Source: HGM04593 sp045630965
GTDB taxonomy: Bacteria; Bacteroidota; Bacteroidia; Bacteroidales; Bacteroidaceae
Length of the DNA: 50,895 bases
Assembly: GCA_045630965.1 (NCBI GenBank)
Contig: JAZQTU010000032.1
Span: 1-50,895 of the forward strand
Reading direction: 5' to 3'
This document shows, piece by piece, positions 7,859-15,378 of this stretch. A program made the position numbers and the translations under genes. Numbering within the stretch: position 1 is the first letter of the stretch; the number at the start of each line of letters is the position of its first letter. The notes under the pieces are model-generated. The model made no database searches and was not told the origin of the DNA. It worked only from the letters and a program-made list of their open reading frames with translations.

Positions 7859-8482
7859 ATGAGACTCCTGGATATACATACCCACAACACCTGCACAGAC
7901 AGCACCGATTCTATTCTCTGCAGTTCTGTTTTCATCCCAGAAAGGAACATATCCATAGGAATACATCCATGGAACATCACCGAAGAGTGGAATTCCTTTT
8001 TTACTGAAATAAGAGAACACGCACAAAAGGAGAATGTCATAATCATTGGCGAATGTGGAATAGACAGGCTAAAGTCGCCCGCAACACTTACTCTGCAAAA
8101 GGAGATTTTCAAAGCACATGCACTACTTGCCGAAGAGGTGAAGAAACCATTGATTATACATTGCGTGAAGGGTTATGACGATATACTTTCAGTACGCAAG
8201 GAGATTGCCCCGACACAAGCATGGATAATACACGGATTCAGAGGAAAACCCCAACAGGCAGAACAACTCACAAAAGCTGGCGTATATTTGTCTTATGGCG
8301 AAAAATTCAACGACGACAGTCTAAGGGCCACACCGTTGGAGATGCTGTTTGTTGAAACCGATGAAAGTACCACCGGAGTCGAGGATATATACAGCCTGAT
8401 TGCAAAGAAAAAAGGAGTTGAGATGAGAGAACTTGCTCTTCAAGTTATACAAAATGCCGAAAATTGTGGCATATATCTGTAG
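7859..8482 (+). CDS. Short TatD family metal-dependent hydrolase
   Basis: This 207-residue protein is a compact member of the TatD amidohydrolase family, whose usual length is 255-265. The metal-binding set is all present: HTH at 7-9, Glu65 in GECGID, His101 in IIHCVKG, His125 in HGFRG and Asp168 in VETDES. Family members are Mg-dependent 3'-5' exonucleases or related phosphoesterases. The shortening is mainly after the first motif, where the usual helical segment is missing. Since every ligand is kept, I judge it functional and not truncated. It lies 11 bp after yidD in the same operon. Confidence 0.88.
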   Translation: MRLLDIHTHNTCTDSTDSILCSSVFIPERNISIGIHPWNITEEWNSFFTEIREHAQKENVIIIGECGIDRLKSPATLTLQKEIFKAHALLAEEVKKPLIIHCVKGYDDILSVRKEIAPTQAWIIHGFRGKPQQAEQLTKAGVYLSYGEKFNDDSLRATPLEMLFVETDESTTGVEDIYSLIAKKKGVEMRELALQVIQNAENCGIYL

Positions 8483-8583
8483 AAAGAGGCAGTAAAACAA
8501 TTTGCTTACATTTTTTTCGTTATTTTTGAGACCAAACTCCAAAATTTACTACACTCGCTGTGAAAAACATTGAAGTAAACTTC

Positions 8584-8613
8584 TTGTTTCTCGCTCGTTT
8601 GTTTGTATTTTTG
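8584..8613 (+). promoter_or_regulatory. Promoter for the FdtA/FdtB-like pair
   Basis: TTG (8584-8586) is followed after 19 bp by TATTTTTG (8606-8613), a good match to the Bacteroidetes consensus. The first gene of the pair starts 21 nt downstream of the -7 element. Confidence 0.7.
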
Positions 8614-8634
8614 TAATGCACTGCAAAAGAGATA

Positions 8635-9024
8635 ATGGACAAATTAAAAACATATACCGACAAACGAGGATGCCTCACCATTGCAGAAAAGGGGCATGAG
8701 ATACCTTTTGACATTGAGCGTGTCTACTGGATACACAGCGTGCCACAAGGCGAGGAGCGCGGCAAACATTCCAACAAGGAGATATATGAATATGTCGTGG
8801 CAGTCAATGGCAGTGTAGACATAACCCTTGAAGACATCAATGGCCGACGCGAATATCACCTCGATTCAAAAGAGAAAGGATTGCTGATTCCACCTGACAC
8901 ATGGGATGAATTAAAGAACTTTTCTCCTGATGCAGTCCTGCTTGTACTTGCATCACACAGCTATGACCCAAGCGCGTACATAAACTCATATGAAGAGTTT
9001 TTGGAACACATCAACAAGAAATGA
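8635..9024 (+). CDS. FdtA/QdtA-like dTDP-sugar 3,4-ketoisomerase (WxcM cupin)
   Basis: This 129-residue protein is a single-domain cupin. It matches the FdtA/QdtA/WxcM family, which interconverts dTDP-4-keto-6-deoxyglucose with the 3-keto isomer. Family features are DKRGCLTIAEKG at the start, PFDIERVYWIHSVPQGEERGKHSNKE in the middle (with the expected His and Lys) and VLLVLASHSYDPSAYI near the end. It has its own promoter and lies 10 bp before a DegT-family aminotransferase, the enzyme that normally acts next. Family members differ in stereochemical outcome, which cannot be read from sequence alone. Confidence 0.87.
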   Translation: MDKLKTYTDKRGCLTIAEKGHEIPFDIERVYWIHSVPQGEERGKHSNKEIYEYVVAVNGSVDITLEDINGRREYHLDSKEKGLLIPPDTWDELKNFSPDAVLLVLASHSYDPSAYINSYEEFLEHINKK

Positions 9025-9034
9025 CACCCGAGCC

Positions 9035-10138
9035 ATGATAAAATATTGCGATCTCAAAAAGACAACAGAGACATACGAACCCGAACTGTCCGAAGCTGTA
9101 AACAGAGTCATACAGTCAGGGTGGTACCTTCTGGGCAATGAGGTCAAGGAGTTCGAACAGCAATTTGCACAGTACTGCGGTTGCAAGCACTGCATAGGAA
9201 CCGGCAATGGACTGGACGCACTCACAATAATAATGCTCGCCTATAAGGAATTGGGCATAATGAAAGATGGCGATGAGGTCATTGTTCCCGCGAACACATA
9301 TATAGCATCAATACTTTCCATTTTACAGGCCGGGCTAAAACCGGTTCTTTGCGAGCCACTACCGGACAGTTGCAACATAGACCCTGAGAAGATAGAAGAG
9401 CTCATCACCGAACGCACAAAAGCGATAATGGCCGTACACCTTTACGGACGTTGCGCAGACATGCCACAGATAGAGAAGATTGCAAAAAAACACTCTCTCA
9501 AAATCATTGAAGACAGCGCACAGGCACATGGTGCTATGATTAACGGCAAACGTACAGGCAGCCTCGGCGATGCAGCAGGATTCAGCTTCTATCCGGGTAA
9601 GAATTTAGGAGCACTGGGAGACGGCGGAGCCATCACAACCAACGACAGCAGACTTGCTGAAACTGCACGTGCCATTGCAAACTACGGTTCAGAAAAAAAG
9701 TATGTAAATATATACAAAGGTGTAAACAGCCGACTTGATGAGATACAGGCCGCTGTATTGTCGGTAAAACTGCAACGCCTTGACAAGGACAACAGAATAC
9801 GCAGGAATATCGCCCAAAGGTACAATGCCGGGATAATCAACCCTTATGTAACACTCCCTGCAACATACAACGATGAAGAGCATGTATTCCACATATATCC
9901 TGTTTTTTGCAAAGAGAGGGATTTGTTACAGAAACACCTTTACAATTGTGGCATCGAGACACTCATACACTACCCTATTCCTCCACACAAGCAAGAGGCT
10001 ATGAAAGAGTACAACGCTTTTCATTATCCTATAACCGAGGTTATACACAATGAAGAGTTGAGCCTTCCATGCAACCCCACAATGAAAGATGAAGAGGTAC
10101 AGGCTGTCATAGAAGCCGTGAATTCATTTAAGCCATAA
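9035..10138 (+). CDS. DegT/DnrJ/EryC1/StrS sugar aminotransferase (FdtB-like)
   Basis: This 367-residue PLP-dependent aminotransferase is a member of the DegT/StrS sugar aminotransferase family. Key regions are GTGNGLDAL (55-63), VPANTYIASI (about 84-93), IEDSAQAHGA (158-167) and FSFYPGKNLGALGDGG with PLP Lys189. Behind an FdtA-like isomerase, the likely reaction is transfer of an amino group to C3 of a dTDP-3-keto-6-deoxyhexose, giving dTDP-Fuc3N or dTDP-Qui3N. I start at ATG 9035; an earlier in-frame ATG would lie inside the FdtA-like gene. No glycosyltransferase, rmlA/rmlB or acyltransferase for this sugar is nearby. Confidence 0.88.
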   Translation: MIKYCDLKKTTETYEPELSEAVNRVIQSGWYLLGNEVKEFEQQFAQYCGCKHCIGTGNGLDALTIIMLAYKELGIMKDGDEVIVPANTYIASILSILQAGLKPVLCEPLPDSCNIDPEKIEELITERTKAIMAVHLYGRCADMPQIEKIAKKHSLKIIEDSAQAHGAMINGKRTGSLGDAAGFSFYPGKNLGALGDGGAITTNDSRLAETARAIANYGSEKKYVNIYKGVNSRLDEIQAAVLSVKLQRLDKDNRIRRNIAQRYNAGIINPYVTLPATYNDEEHVFHIYPVFCKERDLLQKHLYNCGIETLIHYPIPPHKQEAMKEYNAFHYPITEVIHNEELSLPCNPTMKDEEVQAVIEAVNSFKP

Positions 10139-10157
10139 TCAAAAACAGCATAAAACA

Positions 10158-10189
10158 TTTGGCGTTTACGCCAAAAAGGCATATCTTTG
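10158..10189 (+). promoter_or_regulatory. Promoter for tRNA-Gln with a palindrome in the spacer
   Basis: TTTG (10158-10161) is followed after 20 bp by TATCTTTG (10182-10189). The inverted repeat TTTGGCG-TTTA-CGCCAAA (10158-10175) covers the -33 element and the start of the spacer, which is where a repressor or activator could bind. It could also be a weak terminator for the upstream aminotransferase, though no T-run follows it. Confidence 0.6.
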
Positions 10190-10304
10190 CAGAGATAAAC
10201 ACCGCAAGAACAGGCTATACAACCCTATAAGCATGAAATTTGATTCCTGCATGGTTGGCAAGTTCTGTTTTTGCACCGCTCTTCAAAAGAGAGCATATGA
10301 GGAT

Positions 10305-10375
10305 TGTCCTATGGTGTAATGGTAGCACAACAGGTTTTGGTTCTGTTTGTCCTGGTTCGAATCCGGGTAGGACAA
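10305..10375 (+). tRNA. tRNA-Gln (anticodon TTG)
   Basis: The 71-nt sequence folds as a cloverleaf. The acceptor is TGTCCTA (10305-10311) pairing with TAGGACA (10368-10374), and the D arm contains GGTAGCA. The anticodon stem ACAGG/TCTGT closes a loop TTTTGGT with anticodon TTG, and the T arm is CCTGG-TTCGAAT-CCGGG. The discriminator base is A and CCA is not encoded. A promoter lies about 115 nt upstream. The terminator hairpin begins inside the 3' acceptor strand. Confidence 0.95.
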
Positions 10376-10411
10376 CACAAAAGGTCAGCGAAAGCTGACC
10401 TTTTGTGTTGT
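10372..10411. terminator. Bidirectional terminator between tRNA-Gln and luxS
   Basis: The arms 10372-10389 and 10394-10411 are perfect 18-bp complements around a GAAA tetraloop. Symmetric A- and T-rich outer arms allow termination on both strands. The left arm includes the last three bases of the tRNA acceptor strand and the discriminator base. Confidence 0.9.
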
Positions 10412-10427
10412 ATATGTTTCATGACAA

Positions 10428-10907
10428 TCAGACAGGATAGTTCAAGTTCTCTTCTGTTGCACAACAGAGCACCTCTATCAGATATTTGTGTGCTTCCCAA
10501 CGGGCTTCGGGAAGATTCATCAGCAGATGGTTTCCGCAATCACGCGCAGAAGCGCCAGGAACCTCACCTTCAAACGATGCTACAAACTCAAAAGTTTCAA
10601 GCATCAACGGCAGTATATCAGCAGAGGTCAAGTCACCCTTCACTATGAGATAATTTCCGGTCAAACACCCCATAGGTCCCCAATAGATAATTCTGTTTGC
10701 CCAGACAGGATGATTTCTCAAGAAGGTAGCAGCAAGATGCTCCATAGCATGTATTGCGCTTGGACTCAATACAGGCTCACGGTTAGGCTCTTTCATGCGC
10801 ACATCAAAGGTTGTTACAACCTCACCGCCTACAATGTCCTTACGCGATACATAAATACCGCGTTTCAAACGCAAATGGTCTATTGTAAAGCTTGGAATTT
10901 TCTCCAT
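10428..10907 (-). CDS. luxS: S-ribosylhomocysteine lyase LuxS
   Basis: This 159-residue enzyme cleaves S-ribosylhomocysteine to homocysteine and DPD, the AI-2 precursor. The metal site is intact: HxxEH at His53/Glu56/His57 and Cys124 in ARDCGNH. The catalytic Cys81 lies in GPMGCLTGNYL. The length is normal for the family. It is the last gene of a three-gene operon and starts 4 bp after mtnN, whose product makes its substrate. No lsr-type AI-2 uptake gene is in the window, so recycling of the methyl cycle is at least as likely a role as signalling. Confidence 0.96.
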   Translation of the reverse strand: MEKIPSFTIDHLRLKRGIYVSRKDIVGGEVVTTFDVRMKEPNREPVLSPSAIHAMEHLAATFLRNHPVWANRIIYWGPMGCLTGNYLIVKGDLTSADILPLMLETFEFVASFEGEVPGASARDCGNHLLMNLPEARWEAHKYLIEVLCCATEENLNYPV

Positions 10908-10911
10908 TATA

Positions 10912-11607
10912 TCAAAGTTTAGAAAGGAAACTACGTGTTACCGCAAACGAACGGTCAGCCATTTCGCCCCAGAAATTCTCATACTGTTCGATATGCTTAT
11001 CAACACCCGGAGTGTCGCTTATTATGCGGAAACTGACAAATGGCACACCATATATGTAACATGTCTGAGCTATGGCAGCCGACTCCATATCTACTGCAAG
11101 ACCGGCAGGAAAATTGGACTTTATCTTATCCAATTCGTCACGATTTGTTATGAATTGGTCACCTGTACATATAAGACCGGCATGTATGCGTGTCACATTG
11201 TCCGGTGCATCATTCAACGAAAGTGCCACCTTATAGAATGGCTCGCTCGCCGCAAAAACAGCCGGCATACCCTGTATCTGACCGTATTCACAGCCCATAC
11301 CGCACCATACATCGTGATACACGATCGATGAACTTACAACAACATCCATTACATCCAACGATGTATCGATTCCACCAGCTACGCCCGTGCTGACAATGGC
11401 ATCGGGGGAGAACGAACGTATAAGTTCTGCCGTTCCCAAAGAGGCGTTCACCTTGCCTATACCACATTGACGCAATATAATCTCGTTGGTTGATATATGC
11501 CCTACAAGATACGATATACCACCTTTTTCGCATAGTTCTGCACCGGATAGCAACCCTGCAAGCTGCTCATACTCCGATGTCATGGCTGTCAATACTCCTA
11601 TTTTCAT
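10912..11607 (-). CDS. mtnN: 5'-methylthioadenosine/S-adenosylhomocysteine nucleosidase
   Basis: This 231-residue protein is the MTAN/Pfs nucleosidase. It removes adenine from S-adenosylhomocysteine, 5'-methylthioadenosine or 5'-deoxyadenosine. Family features include the N-terminal KIGVLTAMTSEYEQL, STGVAGGID near residues 94-102, GDQFI, and VDMESAAIAQTC with the Glu that binds the ribose, followed by RIISDTPG. Its product S-ribosylhomocysteine is the LuxS substrate and luxS starts 4 bp downstream. The nucleoside-gate membrane protein gene ends 4 bp upstream, so all three are tightly coupled. Confidence 0.96.
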   Translation of the reverse strand: MKIGVLTAMTSEYEQLAGLLSGAELCEKGGISYLVGHISTNEIILRQCGIGKVNASLGTAELIRSFSPDAIVSTGVAGGIDTSLDVMDVVVSSSIVYHDVWCGMGCEYGQIQGMPAVFAASEPFYKVALSLNDAPDNVTRIHAGLICTGDQFITNRDELDKIKSNFPAGLAVDMESAAIAQTCYIYGVPFVSFRIISDTPGVDKHIEQYENFWGEMADRSFAVTRSFLSKL

Positions 11608-11611
11608 ACAA

Positions 11612-12769
11612 TCAAAAGACCATTACAAACAATACATAAATCCAATGTGCTGCAATACCGGCAACCAAACCGCCTATTGTATGAGAGAGGATATCCTTTG
11701 AGGTAAGGCGACGATAACCAAGAGCATCAAGCATTGCTGTATGAGTACTGAGGAAACCACTCCAGCACATACCTATAGCCGTAAACACCGCTATGGCATT
11801 ACCATCAATCCAACCCTGAGCCGTAAAATCAGGAATGAGACCCAACGCTGCACCAACAGCACCAATCGCAGTTATAGGAAATGCAATGAGGTGTGGGTCG
11901 GTAAAGCCGAAAAGCCACTCAAACAGAAAACTCAATTTTTCACCAATCCAAGGCAACAATTCAACACCCTCCTTTGCTGCTCCTGTAAATTCACCTGTTG
12001 CCTTATCCGGTCCAAATGTCAATATCATTACCAATGTAGATATTACAAGTACACCTGGAATTATCAGCATACCGACATCGACTCCGGTACGACCGCCATC
12101 AAGCAAGGAATCAAGAATTCGTTGAAAAAGGGGTTTTCTGCTATGTACTTCTTTTTCATCTTCGATTATATCTAACTCTACTGCATTTTCTTCCTTATAA
12201 CGTGGATATGCCTTTACAACAAAGTACTGCATTAGTCTTGTGGAAACAATACATCCTATGCACGCGCCTATGAATCCTACAAGAGGCTCCATGAAATAGC
12301 CCTGACCTATCATAAACACAATAACTAACAATCCCATACCAAAGGCTGTTCCAAAGTTATTGAGCGAAATATACTGATACTTCTTGAAATATGATGCAAA
12401 GCGTTTGTCCTGTGCAAGGGATATAATTGCAGGATTATCGGAAAGGAATGTCATTACAGCACCCAACGAAGCCACGCCGGGAAGATTAAACAATGGTTTC
12501 ATCAAAGGACGAAGTAACTTCTCAAGCAGATTAACGACACCAAACTCAACAAAAATTTTACCAATAGCACCTGTAATTACACATATCGCCATTAAGTAAA
12601 ATACGGTGTTAAGCAACAAATCGTGTGCATTATTCATAATGGTATTAAGCATATTTGCTGTTCCCATTTTATGTGCCAGATAACCAAAAATCAAGAAAAA
12701 GATAGCAAGACATACTACTCCGGCAGGTAGCAAGCCAAAGAATTTCTTGAGCAAATTGCGGATTTTCAT
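11612..12769 (-). CDS. Nucleoside-recognition (Gate) domain membrane protein, YjiH-like
   Basis: This 385-residue membrane protein has about eight hydrophobic segments in two blocks (roughly 8-190 and 225-385). These flank a charged cytoplasmic stretch (KEENAVELDIIEDEKEVHSRK). It resembles the Gate/nucleoside-recognition family (YjiH, SpmA-like). Conserved-looking elements are MTFLSDNPAIISLAQD in the first half and WSGFLSTHTAMLDALGYR in the second. Transport of a nucleoside or base is suggested for the family but not proven. It heads the mtnN-luxS operon behind its own promoter, hinting at a link to adenine or adenosyl by-products. Confidence 0.75.
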   Translation of the reverse strand: MKIRNLLKKFFGLLPAGVVCLAIFFLIFGYLAHKMGTANMLNTIMNNAHDLLLNTVFYLMAICVITGAIGKIFVEFGVVNLLEKLLRPLMKPLFNLPGVASLGAVMTFLSDNPAIISLAQDKRFASYFKKYQYISLNNFGTAFGMGLLVIVFMIGQGYFMEPLVGFIGACIGCIVSTRLMQYFVVKAYPRYKEENAVELDIIEDEKEVHSRKPLFQRILDSLLDGGRTGVDVGMLIIPGVLVISTLVMILTFGPDKATGEFTGAAKEGVELLPWIGEKLSFLFEWLFGFTDPHLIAFPITAIGAVGAALGLIPDFTAQGWIDGNAIAVFTAIGMCWSGFLSTHTAMLDALGYRRLTSKDILSHTIGGLVAGIAAHWIYVLFVMVF

Positions 12770-12791
12770 ATAACAGATTTATTAAACTTTA

Positions 12792-12822
12792 CAAAAATAA
12801 TCGTAAAATTCGAGACGACAAA
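12792..12822 (-). promoter_or_regulatory. Promoter for the gate protein-mtnN-luxS operon
   Basis: On the minus strand TTTG (12822-12819) is followed after 19 bp by TATTTTTG (12799-12792). The start codon lies 22 nt beyond the -7 element, so the leader is very short and leaves no room for a riboswitch. Confidence 0.75.
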
Positions 12823-13121
12823 CTACACGGCAACAAATGATACAACACATGCCAATAAAGAGGTGCTGTCCCACAATCAGACACTTGAAACTACAGCACA
12901 TAATCAACACGGAAGCGAATGATTGTGAGGCAAACATGCACCTTAAGATATAACAACAAGAACGTTCTATTTGTTCGTTACAACATCAAGTGGCAAGAGA
13001 CTATACAACGATTGGAACAAAAAAGAGTGCGGATACTTGCTTTTTGAAATATTTTACCGTACTTTGCATTGGATTTGATTCCAACAACAATAAATAACGC
13101 TATTACTAAAACAATAAACAT
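12823..13121. other. Intergenic region with two interleaved stems
   Basis: This gap between divergent operons has no supported gene. It holds two interleaved inverted repeats: GTGCTGT (12863-12869) with ACAGCAC (12893-12899), and CACAATCA (12872-12879) with TGATTGTG (12920-12927). Together they could form an H-type pseudoknot if transcribed. A candidate promoter for the acyltransferase gene lies at 13037-13066. Confidence 0.35.
13037..13066 (+). promoter_or_regulatory. Candidate promoter for the acyltransferase gene
   Basis: TTG (13037-13039) is followed after 20 bp by TACTTTG (13060-13066). This is one base short of the TAnnTTTG consensus, so the call is tentative. It lies about 55 nt before the start codon. 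Confidence 0.45.
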
Positions 13122-14270
13122 ATGATGATTCCTGCAGAATATGACGAAATTCGTCCGTATGTAGCCGAAGAAATTCCACAGATTTGCGAAGAACTTATTG
13201 CAGACCCTGAGTTTCAGGCAGTGATAGGATATGCCTTTAAGGACATTCCTTTTGAACATATTGCAGCAAGTATGCGCGCATCGAAAGACAGTCTTGAGTT
13301 CCAGAAAGCCCTTATTTATCCTTTCATGAAGGGAGTTCTACAGAAACTGTCAAGTGGCTTGACCGTCAGCTTTGAAAACAAGGAGAGAATGAAAGAGTCA
13401 TTGTGCATATCAAACCACCGTGACATTATCATGGATTCCGCATTCCTTAGCGTGGTATTTGTAGAGGCAGTAGGCAACACCGTTGAAATCGCCATAGGCG
13501 ACAATTTGCTCATACGTCCATGGATTAAGAAACTGGTACGTCTGAACCGAAGCTTCATTGTACAGCGCTCTGCTTCAATTCGAGAAATGCTCGCCTCTTC
13601 AAAGCGTTTGTCGTCATACATGCACTATACCATTGCTGAACGCCACCAACCAATTTGGCTTGCACAGCGCGAAGGACGCGCCAAGGACAGCAACGACCGC
13701 ACACAGGAGGGCTTGATAAAGATGCTATCAATGTACAGCAGCGGAGATATCATTGATGCATTGATGGAACTTAACATTGCGCCAACAACAATATCTTACG
13801 AGTTTGACCCGTGCGATTATCTCAAGGCTAAAGAGTTCCAGTTGAAACGCGATAACCCGGAATGGAAGAAGGCTCCCGGCGATGACCTTGAAAATATGAA
13901 AGTTGGTATGTTCGGTTACAAAGGTGGAATACATTACCACATTGCAGACTGCATCAATGAAGAGATTGACAAAATCGACCGCTCTTTGGGCAAGAATGAG
14001 AAGACAGCTGCAGTAGCACGTATAATAGACAGACATATACACAAGAACTATAAGTTCTGGCCTATCAACTACTATTATTATGAGCTGCTGACCGGTGACA
14101 CACAATTTGCCGACAGATATACAGCCGAAGACAAAGCTAAACTCGATGCATACCTGAATGGACAGATTGCAAAAGTAGACCTGCCCAACCGTGATGAAGA
14201 GTTCTGCCGAACAAAAATCATGGAGATGTATGCAAACCCTGTCAAGAACTATCTTGAAGCTATAAAATAA
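13122..14270 (+). CDS. Glycerol-3-phosphate/1-acylglycerol-3-phosphate acyltransferase family protein
   Basis: This 382-residue protein has the acyltransferase hallmark SNHRDIIMD at about 97-105, a variant of the HxxxxD motif with one extra residue. FIVQRS (145-150) and AQREGRAKDS (181-190) serve as the later blocks that bind the glycerol phosphate. It probably acylates a phospholipid precursor or another lipid at the inner membrane. It is longer than PlsC, with a C-terminal helical extension of unknown role (about 230-382). Translation could start at 13122 or the adjacent ATG at 13125. The stop codon sits inside the terminator hairpin. Confidence 0.8.
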   Translation: MMIPAEYDEIRPYVAEEIPQICEELIADPEFQAVIGYAFKDIPFEHIAASMRASKDSLEFQKALIYPFMKGVLQKLSSGLTVSFENKERMKESLCISNHRDIIMDSAFLSVVFVEAVGNTVEIAIGDNLLIRPWIKKLVRLNRSFIVQRSASIREMLASSKRLSSYMHYTIAERHQPIWLAQREGRAKDSNDRTQEGLIKMLSMYSSGDIIDALMELNIAPTTISYEFDPCDYLKAKEFQLKRDNPEWKKAPGDDLENMKVGMFGYKGGIHYHIADCINEEIDKIDRSLGKNEKTAAVARIIDRHIHKNYKFWPINYYYYELLTGDTQFADRYTAEDKAKLDAYLNGQIAKVDLPNRDEEFCRTKIMEMYANPVKNYLEAIK

Positions 14271-14306
14271 ACATTAAGCCCGGCAAAAGCCGGGCTTAAT
14301 GTTTAT
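14267..14306. terminator. Bidirectional terminator between the acyltransferase gene and dusB
   Basis: The arms 14267-14284 and 14289-14306 are perfect 18-bp complements around an AAAA loop. The left arm contains the acyltransferase stop codon. dusB ends 18 bp to the right on the other strand. Confidence 0.9.
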
Positions 14307-14324
14307 AAGTAAGTGTATTATAAT

Positions 14325-15308
14325 CTACACACCATATGAATCCACAATCCTATCAAGGATTGCCATGAGTTCATCCATCTTTTCGGCACGGAGCATTGCT
14401 ATACGCAAAGGGCGGAAGTCGGGAAGCCCCTTAAGCAGTGGAGTTGCAGCCAAATGACGGCGCACATGAAGTATTCCGGGACGTTCGCCAAGCCACTCTA
14501 CACTATCACGCACCTGTTCACGCAGAATATCCATGCATTCAGTGAATGTGAACGGCACGGCTGGCTCGCCATGCTCCAAATAATGCTTTACATCACGAAA
14601 AATCCAAGGCTGGCCAAAGCTTGCACGGCCAATCATCACTGCATCAACACCATAAAGGTCAAAGCACTCCTTTGCACGCTCGGGGGTACGCACATCGCCA
14701 TTTCCTATAATTGGTATATGCATACGTGGATTCTCTTTTATCTTTCCTATAAGTGTCCAGTCGGCATCACCTGTGTACATCTGCGCTCTTGTACGTCCAT
14801 GGACAGTAAGAGCTGAAATACCGCAATCCTGCAGGCGCTCTGCAAGGTCAACGATACACTTGCTATTCTCGTCCCAGCCCAAACGTGTCTTGACGGTTAC
14901 AGGAATATTCACTGCGTCAACAACAGCCTTTGTTATCTCAAGTAACTTGGGAATATTCTGCAACATACCGGCACCGCATCCTTTACGTGCCACCTTTTTT
15001 ACAGGACAACCGAAGTTTATATCAAGTATGTCAGGGCGAGCCTGTTCTACACGCCTAGCAGCCTCTACCATAGGCTCAACCTCGTTGCCATATATCTGTA
15101 TCGCAACCGGACGCTCTGCGTCATACACCTGAAGCTTGCGCACTGTACTGTTTATATCACGTATAAGTGCATCGCTAGACACGAATTCGGTATATACCAT
15201 ATCTACACCGAAGCGTTTGCACAGCAGGCGAAAAGCCGCATCGGTTACATCTTCCATTGGTGCAAGAAACACCGGGTATTTGCCGAATTCAATATTGCCA
15301 ATCTTCAT
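14325..15308 (-). CDS. dusB: tRNA-dihydrouridine synthase (DusB-like)
   Basis: This 327-residue FMN enzyme reduces uridines in tRNA to dihydrouridine. It shows the Dus signatures: LAPMEDVTDAAFR near the N-terminus, INFGCPVKKVARKGCGAGML with the catalytic Cys (about residues 97-116), VKTRLGW, LTVHGRTRAQMYTG and GNGDV, then VMIGRASFGQPW. A C-terminal helical tRNA-binding domain follows (HVRRHLAATPLLKG). The length and motifs fit DusB best, but the subtype is not certain. It diverges from the U32 gene across a 38-bp palindrome. Confidence 0.93.
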   Translation of the reverse strand: MKIGNIEFGKYPVFLAPMEDVTDAAFRLLCKRFGVDMVYTEFVSSDALIRDINSTVRKLQVYDAERPVAIQIYGNEVEPMVEAARRVEQARPDILDINFGCPVKKVARKGCGAGMLQNIPKLLEITKAVVDAVNIPVTVKTRLGWDENSKCIVDLAERLQDCGISALTVHGRTRAQMYTGDADWTLIGKIKENPRMHIPIIGNGDVRTPERAKECFDLYGVDAVMIGRASFGQPWIFRDVKHYLEHGEPAVPFTFTECMDILREQVRDSVEWLGERPGILHVRRHLAATPLLKGLPDFRPLRIAMLRAEKMDELMAILDRIVDSYGV

Positions 15309-15328
15309 ATATGTTAATGTACTTTCGG

Positions 15329-15359
15329 TTTGTTATTTGGTTGCAAAGATATATCTTTG
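15329..15359 (+). promoter_or_regulatory. Promoter for the U32 gene
   Basis: TTTG (15329-15332) is followed after exactly 19 bp by TATCTTTG (15352-15359), a full consensus match. The start codon lies 20 nt downstream. Confidence 0.8.
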
Positions 15360-15370
15360 CAACCAAATAA
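15333..15370. repeat. 38-bp perfect palindrome forming the dusB / U32 divergent promoter
   Basis: The 19-bp half sites meet without a spacer at 15351/15352 and are exact reverse complements. Each half carries TATCTTTG: plus strand 15352-15359, minus strand 15351-15344. It lies between the two divergent start codons (15308 and 15379). A shared dimeric regulator or a cruciform are both possible; symmetric promoters are the simplest reading. Confidence 0.9.
15344..15351 (-). promoter_or_regulatory. -7 element for dusB
   Basis: TATCTTTG on the minus strand lies about 35 nt before the dusB start codon. No TTG is found 19-20 bp upstream, so this side of the palindrome looks weaker than the U32 side. 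Confidence 0.6.
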
Positions 15371-15378
15371 TCACCTTT

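Noticed and set aside
7859..8482. TatD gene as a truncated pseudogene
   Set aside because: All metal-binding residues are present and the frame is intact; a short form is consistent with the family in this group.
10233..10319. 28-codon open frame with four Cys codons upstream of and overlapping tRNA-Gln
   Set aside because: It ends inside the tRNA, has no clear ribosome-binding site, and the overlap is better explained by the tRNA leader.
12770..12791. SAH riboswitch before the mtnN-luxS operon
   Set aside because: The predicted leader is only about 16 nt, too short for any known SAH or SAM riboswitch.
12849..12953. 34-codon open frame in the gap between the gate-protein operon and the acyltransferase gene
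   Set aside because: No ribosome-binding site, no recognisable sequence and length expected by chance; the interleaved stems occupy the same stretch.
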